In this document: piece after piece, positions 23,346 through 58,817 of the stretch
Position numbering within the stretch: position 1 is the first letter of the stretch
Layout: each line of letters opens with the position of its first letter
Assembly (NCBI RefSeq): GCF_047663525.1
Contig: NC_092588.1
Coordinates: 144,527,001-144,591,000, forward strand
Source of the DNA: Anas platyrhynchos
Lineage: Eukaryota > Chordata > Aves > Anseriformes > Anatidae
Direction: 5' to 3'
DNA: 64,000 nt
The notes under the pieces: model-generated
The model's database searches: none
What the model saw: the letters and a program-made list of their open reading frames with translations, nothing else
Told to the model about the DNA's origin: nothing
Position numbers and translations under genes: made by a program

Positions 23346-25099
23346 TTATTGACTTGAAGAAAGAGGCTTTAATCTATCCTGGTTTGTTTACTAATGAAGG
23401 AGCACGAAAGAGATGTGTGTCCTTGTCTCTGAAGAGGAGGTGAAGGAAGAGCTAGTGCAAGGAACACAAAAATCCAGCCTAATATGTAGTTGGCTCTGAG
23501 CTTGGAGACTGCAACCCTCTTCAAAACTCCAGATCTAGAGGAATGCTTTGCTGCAGCCTAAAAGCCACGTCTACATAAGCTCCCCCAAGCCAGCCAATCT
23601 TCTGTCCATGACCTACCAGGAAACAGCAGTGTAGGCATGTAACCAAATTAAAGCCCAAACCTTCAGCCCAGTCCTTGACCTGAATAGGGAGTGGGGATCC
23701 GGATCCTGACATTTATACATGAAAGTTTATATGCAGCCAAAATAAATAGTAGCGTCAGAGGTCACGGGGCTAGATTATGAAAAGTCCTGCATAAAGAAGA
23801 GATCTCAGAGAATCAAATTGAAATAACATTAATGTCAAGAAAAGTCATTCTGATTGCTACATTCTTTATCTGTCTTGACTAGACAGATGAAAATCTATGA
23901 CGGCAATTTTGCCTTTAAGGTCGTTTTCATTTTTCTTTTATTTATTTCATTTATTTATGTTTATTTATCTTATTTTAACAGGCTCTGTACTACTTTTCCT
24001 CACAGAATGACTAACAGAAATATGACCCTTATGCACCTTTTGTAGTTAATTCATTAGGTCAACGCTAACCACTAAGCCCCTTGTCAGGTTATTTCTCTTA
24101 GCAATAAGGAGCAATTGACCTCAAAACATTGAAGCCAGGTAGATGAGCCTATTCCACAAGGTCTCTTGGCTCCACCTTTGTTAAGTGAAATCTGCCAGGT
24201 GGGGATCATTTGACCTTTGCTATATAGGAAGCATGATGAGTTATGGGAAGAATTGCCTTTCCGGGGGAGTTTGAGGCTCAGGTTAGCTCGGGTGCTTTTC
24301 AACTGTCATGGTGAAATGGACTCAGTGTTCCCTAGTAGGCTGCTTTTTCTTCATGTTTTCTACCATCTCTGTGCAATAGTTTTAGAGACTCTATGAGCTA
24401 GTTACATTGGTGGTGCCTTCTCAGTACAGTAAAACCCTGGTGGTACTATTTCACTGGGAAGTAGTTTGGCAGTGACTTAAGTTCAGAAGCTGGCAGGTAA
24501 GTGTTCCTGGGTTCTACAGTTTCATGTTGGGGTGTTGGAGTACTTCCTTCGCCTTGTCTGTTTTCAGTGAAGTTACTTAAATGAATTCTAAGCTTCCTTC
24601 CCAGCCCTAAATAATAATAAAACAACATCTGAAGCTCAAGTGTATGCAGGTAAGGCTGACTTTGAAGAATATTTTTAAGTATTTGTTAAGATTGAAGAAC
24701 AGACTGCATGAAAAAGATGCCTTACTGTGAATTCTTACCTTGCTTTGTGGTAAGAAGAAACAGATTTGGGTAGATGCAGGTGGTATTATCATTACCTTTG
24801 TGAAGTGTCCATTGTGAGAATGTGCTGTTTGTAAAAGAAATGCTGTTTTCACAATGAGCAAGTCAAAAGCCTTTAAACTACTAGAAGTTACAGTTTCAAG
24901 GAGATAACTTGACAGATAGAAATGATTGTTGGCCATCTCCCCCTGAACCCTCCATAGACCAAATCCCTGAAAAAAAGTGTGAAATGTGTCATTGTTAATA
25001 GTTTCTGAGGTAGAGTCATGGGAATATGTGTTTTCCTGCTTGTTCATTGTCCCTTTCTTCTTCTCCAAGTGAGTTCTGGCAGCTTTGCAAAGCTTTGAC

Positions 25100-25460
25100 T
25101 GTTCTTGGGATGATCTGACTAGATGTTCTTCTCATTATGCCTCTAGAATGCATGTAAGTTTTTGTCTAAGATTAAACAAATCCTTAGGGGTGTCATCTAC
25201 CCATAAGACTGAAGCGAAGAAGGCATTAAGCACCTCAGCCTTTTCCTCATCGTTTGTAACTAAGCTTCTGCCCTCATCCAGTAAAGGACAGAGATTCTAC
25301 TTAGTCCTTCATTTTGTGTTGATGTATTTGTAAAAACACTTTTTGTTGTCTTTAATAGCAGTAGCCAGACTGAGCTCCAGATGAGCTTAGGCCTTTCTAA
25401 TTTTGTCCCTGCACAGCCTCACAACATCCTTATAGTCTTCCTTGAAGCATGTAAGCTAAC
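25100..25460 (-). mobile_element. Older CR1 LINE ORF2 fragment
   Basis: The plus strand shows the reverse complement of the CR1 region around the endonuclease-RT linker: caaatccttaggggtgtcat, gcacctcagccttttcctca, and further on cagtagccagactgagctcc, ctaattttgtccctgcacag and acaacatccttatagtcttc. It is diverged, with no long open frame left. Ends are approximate. Confidence 0.7.
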
Positions 25461-28400
25461 GCAGTTAAAAGGCATGTCGTTAATCCCCTGGGGAATATGT
25501 CCAAATACATGTTCTGTCTCCTGTGTGGAACCTGTTTTCTGAAATCAAGGAAACAGAGGCTTTTTTGTTCTGCGTGCACTTAAAAATAACAGAAGGGGCT
25601 TTACAAATGAGGGGAGTGGGTACTTTGTTTTTACTGAGTTGTGGTTGAAGCACTAGTATCTGTTAAAAACAATTAAAGTGGGTTAATTCCAACCACTGGT
25701 GTGGCTGTCACAATTAAAAATACAAGATTTGGATTTGATTAAAAAATCAGTCTGTACAAAGTTAGATATTGATTTACTTAATTTAACTATTGTCTTGACT
25801 GACTTAAAATTTAGATTACTTCTTACTTTTTTCAAGGTTGGAAAGAATTTCCATCTGCTGAGGAACAGTAATGTAAAATTGAATTCTTAGAATATTTCTT
25901 CTAGTAAGTATTTGTTTCTTCTAGTTTTTCTTGTATCCTAATGTCAAGGTGTCTTTAACTTTCCATTACTTTAAAGGTCATGAATGCTTGTAACTAGAGG
26001 GAGCTTTTCCACAAATGCAGAAATAGTGAATGCAATAGCGGCAATTATATTCACACTAAAGACTTTGATTCATGATGTTAGAAAATGGTTTATAAATAAG
26101 CCCTTCTTTCTTATTGTATTCCTTTAGTTTCAGTAAGCTAGATTGTGACTTTAGTTTAAAAATCTATATGTACATAAAGCATGAACAAAATTGAAGTATA
26201 AAACAAAATCTGATCTACTTAAGAAGGAAAGGAATATATAGAGAAAACATTAATGCCCTTCCATTTGCATGCTGAACACAAGAGCCAAAACCCCAAAGGT
26301 GTTTTCTGCTGTCTTTTGTAAGGTGCTTAGAGTCAGCTTGAAGTCAGGGTTATCCAACCAAATCAGAAAAGCCTGAGAGCTCTTTCATTTTTACCACTTC
26401 TGGAAATGCGATCATCTTGCAACATTTTGTCTCTGATTATTCTGGAACTGTGCATTGGCTTCTAATATTTGACTTGGCTATGAGGATTTGTAAGTAACCC
26501 AAAATGTACCAAACACTTCAAAAATATATATTATATTTTTATGTAGTGCTGTGGAACACTTTGCTTTTAAACTTGCCAAACATTATTTTGAGTGTAAGTG
26601 ACAGTATATAGTACTCTGCGCTCTGTTTTGAAAAAAACACTTCGTATACAATTGCTGCACATAAATGCTAACTACAAAAAGCAATAATACATCCTCTTAA
26701 AAGTGAATGGTACAATTTCTTGCTTACCAGTTTTCTTTATATTTTTATGTTGTTTAAAAACAATACAATAATGCCATGTTCTTCACAGTGATTTGATTTC
26801 CTTGATAGTGATCAGGGAGCTGGATTTAACTTTTCAGCAGTGTAACTATGCAGCAGTGGGAAAGATCAAAACATCAGTTTGTGTACATAGTGACCTACCT
26901 CTTAATTAGTTTTTTTCACATTTAATCATTTAATTAACTGTTTATATCACATATCAGTAAAAGATGGGATTGCATGTGCTGGGGGACAGGGCTATGAGTT
27001 GTTGAACACAGTGGTTTTAGTATAATTTTAGGCTTTAGTTTGCGAGGGGGTGGAAAGAAAATTTTTGCTCTGTGTACCAGTTTTGTACACAGCCTCAGCT
27101 GTTTGCTCTTAGCTGTCCCTGAAAACATAGCAGGGAATGTCTTGGTGTGACTGGCCATAGTAATCACAGTATAAATACAGTAATCACATGCTATACTGTG
27201 ATTACATATGGCATTTATGATGCCATTTTGACCAGCTCATACAACTCTTCCGTGTAGAGCTCGCTCTCCTGTTTAGGTTGATTCTAACCAATTCAGTTTG
27301 AGTTCTAACCTAAATTCCTACTACATTTTCTTGATATTTACTTTATTGGCTATGTATTTACGCACAAATTGTATACAAGAATCACTATTTATGGAAATAG
27401 CCTATAGCTTTCCAGGGTTGCTTTATTCTAAGGAGAAACTTTTCAGCAGGGGTAATGTTATCTTGTATCTTAGCCAGCCAGGAAAAACTTTGGAAAACAC
27501 AGTAACTTATTTTGCTTGTCTTCCTCATACCAGAAGTGACCTGGAAGGGAAAGAGAAACACCAGCTTCTTCTGCGTTGTTTAGGGAGGGAGGCTTGAAAG
27601 AAGATGAAAATGCGCTCAGAGTTACTAAGAAAATAAGCTTGAACAAATTTGGGTTTGTTAATTTGTAGGCAATACACCCACTTCCACTAAACCCATTTGC
27701 AGTGTCTAAGCACTACTTTTATATTGGTCAGTTTTTATTTTATATTGGATATTACCTGGTTCTGCTAGTCCAGCCTAATGCTGTTACTGCTTTTTGTTAC
27801 CAGAAGTGGGCAGTATCACATGGACACTTGTAAGGAATGAGAGTTTCCGTAATTGGCTCTCTCTCCCAGCCTTAACAATGCCTGTGGAAATGGATGTTTC
27901 ATAGCTTTCTACAGCCCTCAGCCTCCCTGAAAACATGTACCTCCTCAGACAGGGCTGAATGAAAGCAAAATAAAACCTGACAGGTTTGGCCATGAACAAA
28001 TGAAATTGCATTTTTTGTCAATCTGGTATTGATTAAACATAGTTTTGTATTAACAGCTGATGAAGGTTTTATACTGTGGTAAGCAGTCCCAGACTTACCC
28101 TCATATACCCATGGCACACCTTGATGATGACAGGAAACAGCTGCCATTCCTGCAGGAAATGTGATTCCAATCATGTCTTTCCTTTGTTTTTCCTTCCTTG
28201 GGTGTCCTTCCTTTTGTACATGTTATTCATTAATTGCTGTGTGTTTATTTTGTCTTTAAACATCTGCTTTGCACAGCTCCTGATAGCACAAAATGAAAAT
28301 GTTCCAATCTGTACGAGTTTGCTTTACCATAGCATTTTTGGCTTCTGGTACTCTAATAGAAGCTTCTTATGCATTAAAAATACTAAGAAAATGATTGTCC

Positions 28401-31400
28401 TGATTGTGTCCTTAAGCTTTCCTCAAATCTTCCCGTCTTCCCACAAATCAATACTACTAAGTTTTAATTTCCTTGCAATCATGTTTACAGAAGCATGTAA
28501 TTCTGTCTCCCTGAACATAACAAACAATAACAGGAGTCAATTTTGTATGCTTACACTAGCAAGCTTTATCTTTAGCTTGCTCTCTGGCTTCCTATCTTCA
28601 ACACAGACTGGAATAAGTCTGCTTGTGGCATTTGACAGTTGCTAATTAACTTCTGTCAATACTTGGCTAATTGAAAACTAGCTCAGATATTTCTTTAACT
28701 TGGTAAGTAGCTATAGTCTACATAATATGAGGTTTGATTATATATTAAAGACCTATGTTCATTGCACCTGGACACTTACTGAAAAATATAATTAATGTCA
28801 GAGAACTGGGAGCTGGTGGAAGAATTCATGTAGGACAGTGTTGAAGCAAGGGTACATTAACAAATCGAAAGGGTTTTTATAAGGGTTTCCTAACCTTATA
28901 TAAAGACTGGAGGGAAGCCACTTATGTTTGTCCAAACAGGGTAAGAGAGAGGATGTTAAGTAGAGAGCAGGCATTGGTGATGAAAGAGGAAACAAGATCT
29001 TCAATCCTCCCTCTGCTTTTTATAATAACATTGTGAGGGAAAACTGTAAAAGTATCCTGAGATTTTGTACCTGAGTATCCAGAAAGTTATTTTTTGGAAA
29101 GTAAAGATACTTGGGAAAGAAAAATAGATTTTTTCCAGAAGTTTCATCAAAGATGATAAAACCTTGAAATGATGTAATCTGAAAGGACAGAGGGAGAATA
29201 TTACAGGAAGAACAATTGATGCTGAGCTTGATTTATTAGTCATCAGCATAGAAATGATAACTGAAGATGTGTCAGCTGATGAAATTGCTTAGAGAGAACA
29301 TAATGTGAGATGAGGAAAAAGGCAATGGATGCTGCCCTGGGGAATACTGAGGGTGGGAAAACAGCAAAAAGGCTCATCAAGACTAAAAGAACAGTCTTCA
29401 AATGGACTGGAACAAGAAAAGCAATCTTCAAGCCTAGTGGGTGTGAAGTGCCAGGAAGGCAAGATGGGTCAACAGCATCCAAAATAGGAAGAAGATGGAC
29501 GAGAAAGAAAAGATGGGAGAAGACATCATACATTCCCAATCCATACATCTGACCATGATTCCCTCTTGCTATTGTAACATGTAAGATGGGAAAATAAGAT
29601 AATATGATTCAGAGATTAGAATACAAATCACAAGATAATCTTTGTTTTGCAGGGCTTAAATATATAACATGTAGGGGAGGGCAGGGCTGACAAAGATAAT
29701 AAAAAGTGCCATTGCTTTTGTGCCTTATGCAATGTTTCATGTTATTATTTAAATACAAGGAGAAGACATTCTTTTCAAGGCAAAGATTTCTTTTAAATAT
29801 TACTTACTCTACAGGCTGGCTTATTATATTATGGATGTTATTTCCAATATAAAGTAAGTTTTATGTTTAAGGTCAGTGTGTTAGGATTGAATTTTTAAAC
29901 AAAATACATAAAGGTAGTTTTCCAATTAACCACCTATATTTTACAGTTTTTTGCAGAGGATAGACTAAATGAGCTACCAAAACAGAAGAGTTCTTGTGAT
30001 TTTGGTATCGGATCTGAAAGGAAACATTGCCTTCAGGAAACTGTTTCTGGCAGCTAGCCGAACAGGCAGTACGTGTGGAGAGCACACAGCTGAAGTCTGA
30101 CACCGTATTGCTTACAGACACAAAATTGTTACTGAATATGCTGGAATTCTGGAGACAGTCTTATCTTCCTGGAGTAACAGTACTGGATTTTTATGAATAT
30201 GGAAATGATTTCAGAAAAATATTACTGTTTAGAATTCTTTTGTTTGAGACCTATGTAAAAACAGTTAGAAGGCAATGTCTATTTTTGCATATGTCAAATT
30301 AATCATTGACTAAAGGAATGAGCAGTTCTGGCAATGGAGAGTGATATATTAGGTTGCCTAAGTGGTACTCTGGTATTTTGTAAAGAAAATATATTTTTAA
30401 TGGCTGATAACTTAAGAGCATAGTACTTGAATATATGTAAAAATATCCTCCTGATCCTTGTCTGAAATACTAGATTGTTACTATAATAAGAAAATGTTTT
30501 CAAATGTACTATATAATAAGGTGAATGTTTCAGCAGACAGAAAACTATTTAACTATTTCTTCATTTTTCCCTTTATGCTGTACAGAGACAGGGTTTTATA
30601 TACCTGCACGGTCTCTTTTGTGAAACTGTCCATGAAGTTTATAGAATAGTTTAATTCTTCTGTGTAAATATTTTTGAAACAACTTGGAGTAAGTGTTGTA
30701 CCTGATATTTAGTGTATTGTTTTTACTATGGGGATGCAAAGGCAAGTTTAAACAGCCTCTGAACTGTATTATACCTGTCCACACCCAGGGGAGGCTTAGT
30801 GCTCTGGATCCTGAATGGATGAAGATGACACAAGTGCCAGTGCAATTCAGTAAGTGATCTGCAATTTTATTTTTCATAATTCTTATTTAACGTTTGTTAC
30901 TTGCTGACTATGGATAATGTTTCAAATGGGAACACAATCATCATTTTAGTTTTGGGGATTAAAATGGTTGGTATGTGGTTTATTTTGCTAAAACACCAAT
31001 TCTCACGGACATACTTCAAAGTCTTAGGTGGTTTTGAATATCCCATATGTTATGAACTATATTCAAATAGCTAGATCTTCTGTTCTGGTAAATTCCTGCA
31101 CAGTGTAAAAACTGAATATAAAGCAGCTGACTGGTATCTCCTTAGCCATGTACCTTGAAGCATCAACATGTTTTTTTTCTAATATATTAGATTAAAGGTA
31201 AATCTGCTACTTTCAGGAGAAAAAATCAGGAGGTAACAGAGCATAGACTTGCATACTAACCTGGAATCCAACTGGAAAGGTCTGTGTTTTTATACTTTGC
31301 CATTTTGAAATTAAGAATTGCTGTAGATGGTTTGTTTTCCAGTCTTCCAATAATATCCAATCAGTTACCACCCTTAGGCTTTCTGATACACCTATTGCAT

Positions 31401-34299
31401 CAGCATTCTTATTTAAGAAAGCAGAAATGCTTAGACTATTACTGCTTTTGTAGAACAGATATATTTGATCTGTTTTACTGTTTTTCTGTGCCTTTTTATT
31501 TTTATGGGGCTCTGAAGTAGGCTTTGATCTTGATTCCATACTCTTCCACAAGTGTATTACTGATTATTCTTAGAGCCTGTGCTTTGGTTAGGAAATATTT
31601 TTAGAGTAAAATATTTGACACTTTAGATATGCATTTATTTTTCACCTGTCTTCATCCTGTACTAACAAAAACTAAATATGATGAGAATAAAGAAATATTT
31701 TGTTCATTTTCAGTATGTTTTATATCACTTAATTACTTGATCTAATGGAATGCAGTGGAGTGGTTTTCTTAAACTATATGGACTGTTTTGTGTTGCCATG
31801 ATAGTATTGTTGAAAAAAATGCTTGCATTTTTTCCATGTTCAGCACTTCAGTTTTCATTTCAGAGACAATCTTTAACACCAATCACACCTTGTATAAGTG
31901 CCATGTACTGGCTCCATCCTTTTCTTTGGTATACAGCCTCATAGTTAGCAGAGGAAAGGAAAAAAGCAGGTCATGATGAGTAGGTGTATTAGAGGCAAAT
32001 CCACAGTACCTAACATATGAGGAACACTCTAAACTTACATCTACAGTGTTAATTCATTCTTCACACTGAGGTAGTTTTAGCTGATAATGAGTATCTTGAT
32101 AAGAAGTACAACTTAAATTTCAAATAGCAAGAAAACTATGACATGTAAAAGACTATTGAATATAGTTTGCAGACTGATAATGGAAGTCTTATTCTTCAAA
32201 TTATTTAACAGTGACATTAAATATAAAGTGTGCATTAAGGTTTGCTTTGACAATCCTAATATATGTAAAATGAGACATGGAAATGAGTTTATAATTTCAC
32301 AGAGAATCAACAATGCAGTGCTCTTAGATCTTCTCTGGATCAAAACACTTGGTTTATGTACTGTGTAACAGTGTTAAAGCATGTCAAGACAGATCATACA
32401 ACCATCCCATGAAGAACGAATATACAGTGTATCTGCTAACTTTCCATTGACAATATTTTGTTCATCTTGTTTTCTAAGATGTTTCTTAGATGGATCTGTA
32501 TTATTCTCTTCAGTTCATCATTAATCTTATTTAAAAAAAAAAAGTCCTGCCTTCAAAAATTAATATTTAACCCCAACATCATTAAGTTGTTTGATACTGT
32601 GCCATAGAGGTGGTTTTTCTTCCTAGCTGCAATTTATCCATTTTAATGAGAAATACATTAATCCCATGTGATTAACCGGCATTCATGTGAATTACTTTGC
32701 AGCACTGTGTCATGATACTTGTATTCACGGTTGCTTATAAGTATTTTCTTTCTGCTGAATACTTTTGATTCTTTTTCAAGAAAGAGAATTGCTTAGAAAA
32801 CAGCCTGTAAACAGCACAGCTTTGTAGCTGGAGTATTCTTCATTACCTCTTCTCCTTGATCAAAACCAAAGCTTCAGTAAATAGTTCTACTTTAGAAAAA
32901 GGTGTTTTGATATCTCTTTTTAGTCATGTTTATAGTAAACAAAGATAGTGAGGTGTTCTGGACAATATTTGATCATGTAATCCTTTTGGATAGAGAGTGA
33001 AGATAGAAAGTGAAGACAGCTACTTGACTAAGAATAATATGTAAACACCAGTTGATTGAATTAGGCTGTCATACATTGATGTTTAGGGAAAATGGATAAA
33101 CATTGACAGTGTTTAGGGAAAATGGATTAAAAAATAGAAGTACCAACTTTTTTGCTATAGATAATTTTGTCCAAAATAAATCTGATTAAATTATTACTTA
33201 CAATGCCTTTGTTTTCCATATTTGGAATGAGAACACAAAGTAAGAAGCAATCCAGAGCAGTACTGTGGACTTCATTATGAAGGGCAGCAGGCTACAATAC
33301 TGCATGGCTTCTCCTGATCTGTGAATTTGCTCTCATTTGCACTGACCAGCAAAAACCACACCTGTTGCCAAATCCATTAGCCCAGGAGAAGCAAGACTGC
33401 AGCACCATGTTGCCAGGGCTAATTAATAGTGAGCTGAAGCGCAGAGCAAGTGTGTATACACAAAATATGTATATAGTACATACATAGGCACTGACAGAAA
33501 ACAGCACTTGGGATGAATGACCTCATCCTATTTCCCCTGTCTGGCTGATTAGAATGAAGGCCCACTAGTGGGAGACGGACTGACACTGTGTGTCCCTGCA
33601 GTGACTGGGCTTGGTTTAACCAGCAGCTGGCCCCTGGATCTCCATTCCCCTGTTGCTGATAGCTGTGAAGGCCCTGCTCCAGCAGCCCTGCAGATCCTCC
33701 CCCCTGAAGACACCAACACACACAGACACACCCTATCTACTGCTACTTTAGTTTATCCTGAAAAGTTTTTTTTTAAAAAAAACAAAACAAAACTCCAAAA
33801 TCATAGAGTTGATTCCATGAACATACTATACAATGTTTTTAATTACAAAGTGATTATAGATATACAGATAATATATCTGGAACATTGCACCCTTAAAACT
33901 TCACTAACCCTTTATTTTTCTAAAAATGCATTATTTTTCTAATGTTGTGTGTTGTGAAACAGCATTACCCACATAGTCCACTTGGTAGAAGAGTGTTAGA
34001 TGACAGAACTTCTTTAGCACACATACAAATAAAAGGCAGTGGCTTAACATCAATTGTCACTGTACGTGACACGTTGATGCTGTATGTGCTGCACCCTGGC
34101 CTTTATGCATTTTTATACAACAACTAACTTCTTTTACTTGAGATCACTTTTACATAACTTACCTTTTTAACCTAAATTTTCTCAAATTTGATGTAAAAGA
34201 TGTGCTTTGTATTATTACGATATCTATTACCTCTTTCCCATACATAGTTCTTTTTTTTTTCCCCAATAGTATCATCTTTTAAAAGACAAAGAGACAAGA
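25461..34299. other. AT-rich intergenic DNA downstream of ITGB1
   Basis: Apart from the hairpin at 27154-27212 and a short direct repeat (gtttagggaaaatggat) near 33080-33125, I see nothing that can be supported. The 189-codon ORF at 28076-28645 is Leu/Phe/Ser-rich, as AT-rich DNA gives by chance, and has no recognised domain. Confidence 0.5.
27154..27212. repeat. 20-bp inverted repeat with 18-base loop
   Basis: The arms gccatagtaatcacagtata (27154-27173) and its reverse complement (27192-27212) pair along their full length with a single bulged base. The core 14 bp is perfect. The loop contains another copy of the motif gtaatcaca. The fold is small, at the low end of microRNA-precursor size. 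Confidence 0.85.
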
Positions 34300-35437
34300 T
34301 TCAAGTATTTTAAGGTACTTTTATTTAATAAATAACTTCAGTAATAGCACTGTAAAAAGTGAACATCTGTTAAAATAAAAAGGCACTTAAAACAAGAAGA
34401 TGACTATGATGCAGTTTGAATGGTCAAAGGCAAATATACATGGCACATGTCAAAAATATGTGACTCGTCACATGACAAACTATGCAATCTTAGCTACAGG
34501 GCAAAGGCAAATTTACAGCTAAGACTGCCCAAAAAAAAAAAAAAAAGCTTGTGTTGATACAAAAATATTACAAAAAGAATTGCAAACAAATACATTAAAA
34601 AGATTAGAAGGGTGACAAAGCACCAGGCTTTAAACTAAGGAAAAATTACAGAAGACACAGTATGACATAAGGCCCTTATGGGTTTTGAGGATGTCTTGGT
34701 AAAGTACTTCACGATACTGCCACCCAGGGCTTGAATTTACAAAGAAAAACTAGGCAAGTTACCAGTCAGCAACTTTTTCAGTAATGGCACGTGTTTTAAA
34801 GCTATTTATTCCTTCTTAAAATTCTTTCCAAACCCTTTCATCTTAACCATAACCCGGCAATAAGCAATTAAAATTTAAAAATAAGTATACACACGCTTTT
34901 TCAGTCCTTTACTCTCCTCATTTCCAACTTACTCAACTTACCATATACTTAATCATACATCTAGTAAGCAGAACACCAGTTATTCACCAGCTCCATGCTA
35001 CATGAGTTTAATTATACCTGCAAACTCAAGCCCTGATTTCCCTGTAAAGCTAAAAAAATTTAATACTAAATGGCTAGGCAGAGCCCTCATGCTGATTGCT
35101 TTAACCATTTCCCTCCCATCATGTCATAGCAGTATCACACCCTGTCGAAGATTCACAGCAAGGGAGTGGAAAAAGGTCAAAAAGGCACCATGTGACCTTA
35201 GCTGACTAGGCTATACAGTCTCAAGTTTTTTTGTCAGACCTCGGCACTGATTATTTTTATTTGAAAAAAATAAAAAATAAAAAAATTACATATGGTACAT
35301 TCTCAAAACCTGAACAGGAAAACAAACCTATATGTAATGAATTAGTAAAATCACTGCAGTTTGCCCTAAATCTATCTTACTGTGACTACAAAAATTGCTA
35401 TGCTGCATACAGTGTTGTGAAGTTATACAAGCAGTGT
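34300..35437 (-). other. ITGB1: ITGB1 3' untranslated region
   Basis: This is about 1.1 kb of AT-rich sequence after the beta-1A stop, similar in length to the mammalian 3' UTR as I recall it. It contains a 16-base A run on the plus strand at 34531-34546, which is a U tract in the mRNA. The end is placed 20 or so bases beyond the AATAAA at 34320-34325. Earlier AATAAA-like hexamers exist and could give shorter forms. Confidence 0.75.
34320..34325 (-). terminator. ITGB1 polyadenylation signal AATAAA
   Basis: The plus strand reads tttatt here, giving AATAAA in the transcript about 1115 nt after the stop codon. It is the distal canonical signal, and the sequence past it shows no further continuation of the gene. 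Confidence 0.6.

Positions 35438-58817
<23,380 letters not shown>

Noticed and set aside
28076..28645. 189-codon plus-strand ORF
   Set aside because: Rich in Leu, Phe, Ser and Ile with no recognised domain and no splice or promoter context; typical of pyrimidine-rich AT DNA.
33568..33942. 124-codon plus-strand ORF with leader-like start
   Set aside because: The opposite strand is open as well, the second half is Lys/Asn/Leu-rich AT sequence, and there is no donor or acceptor of quality.
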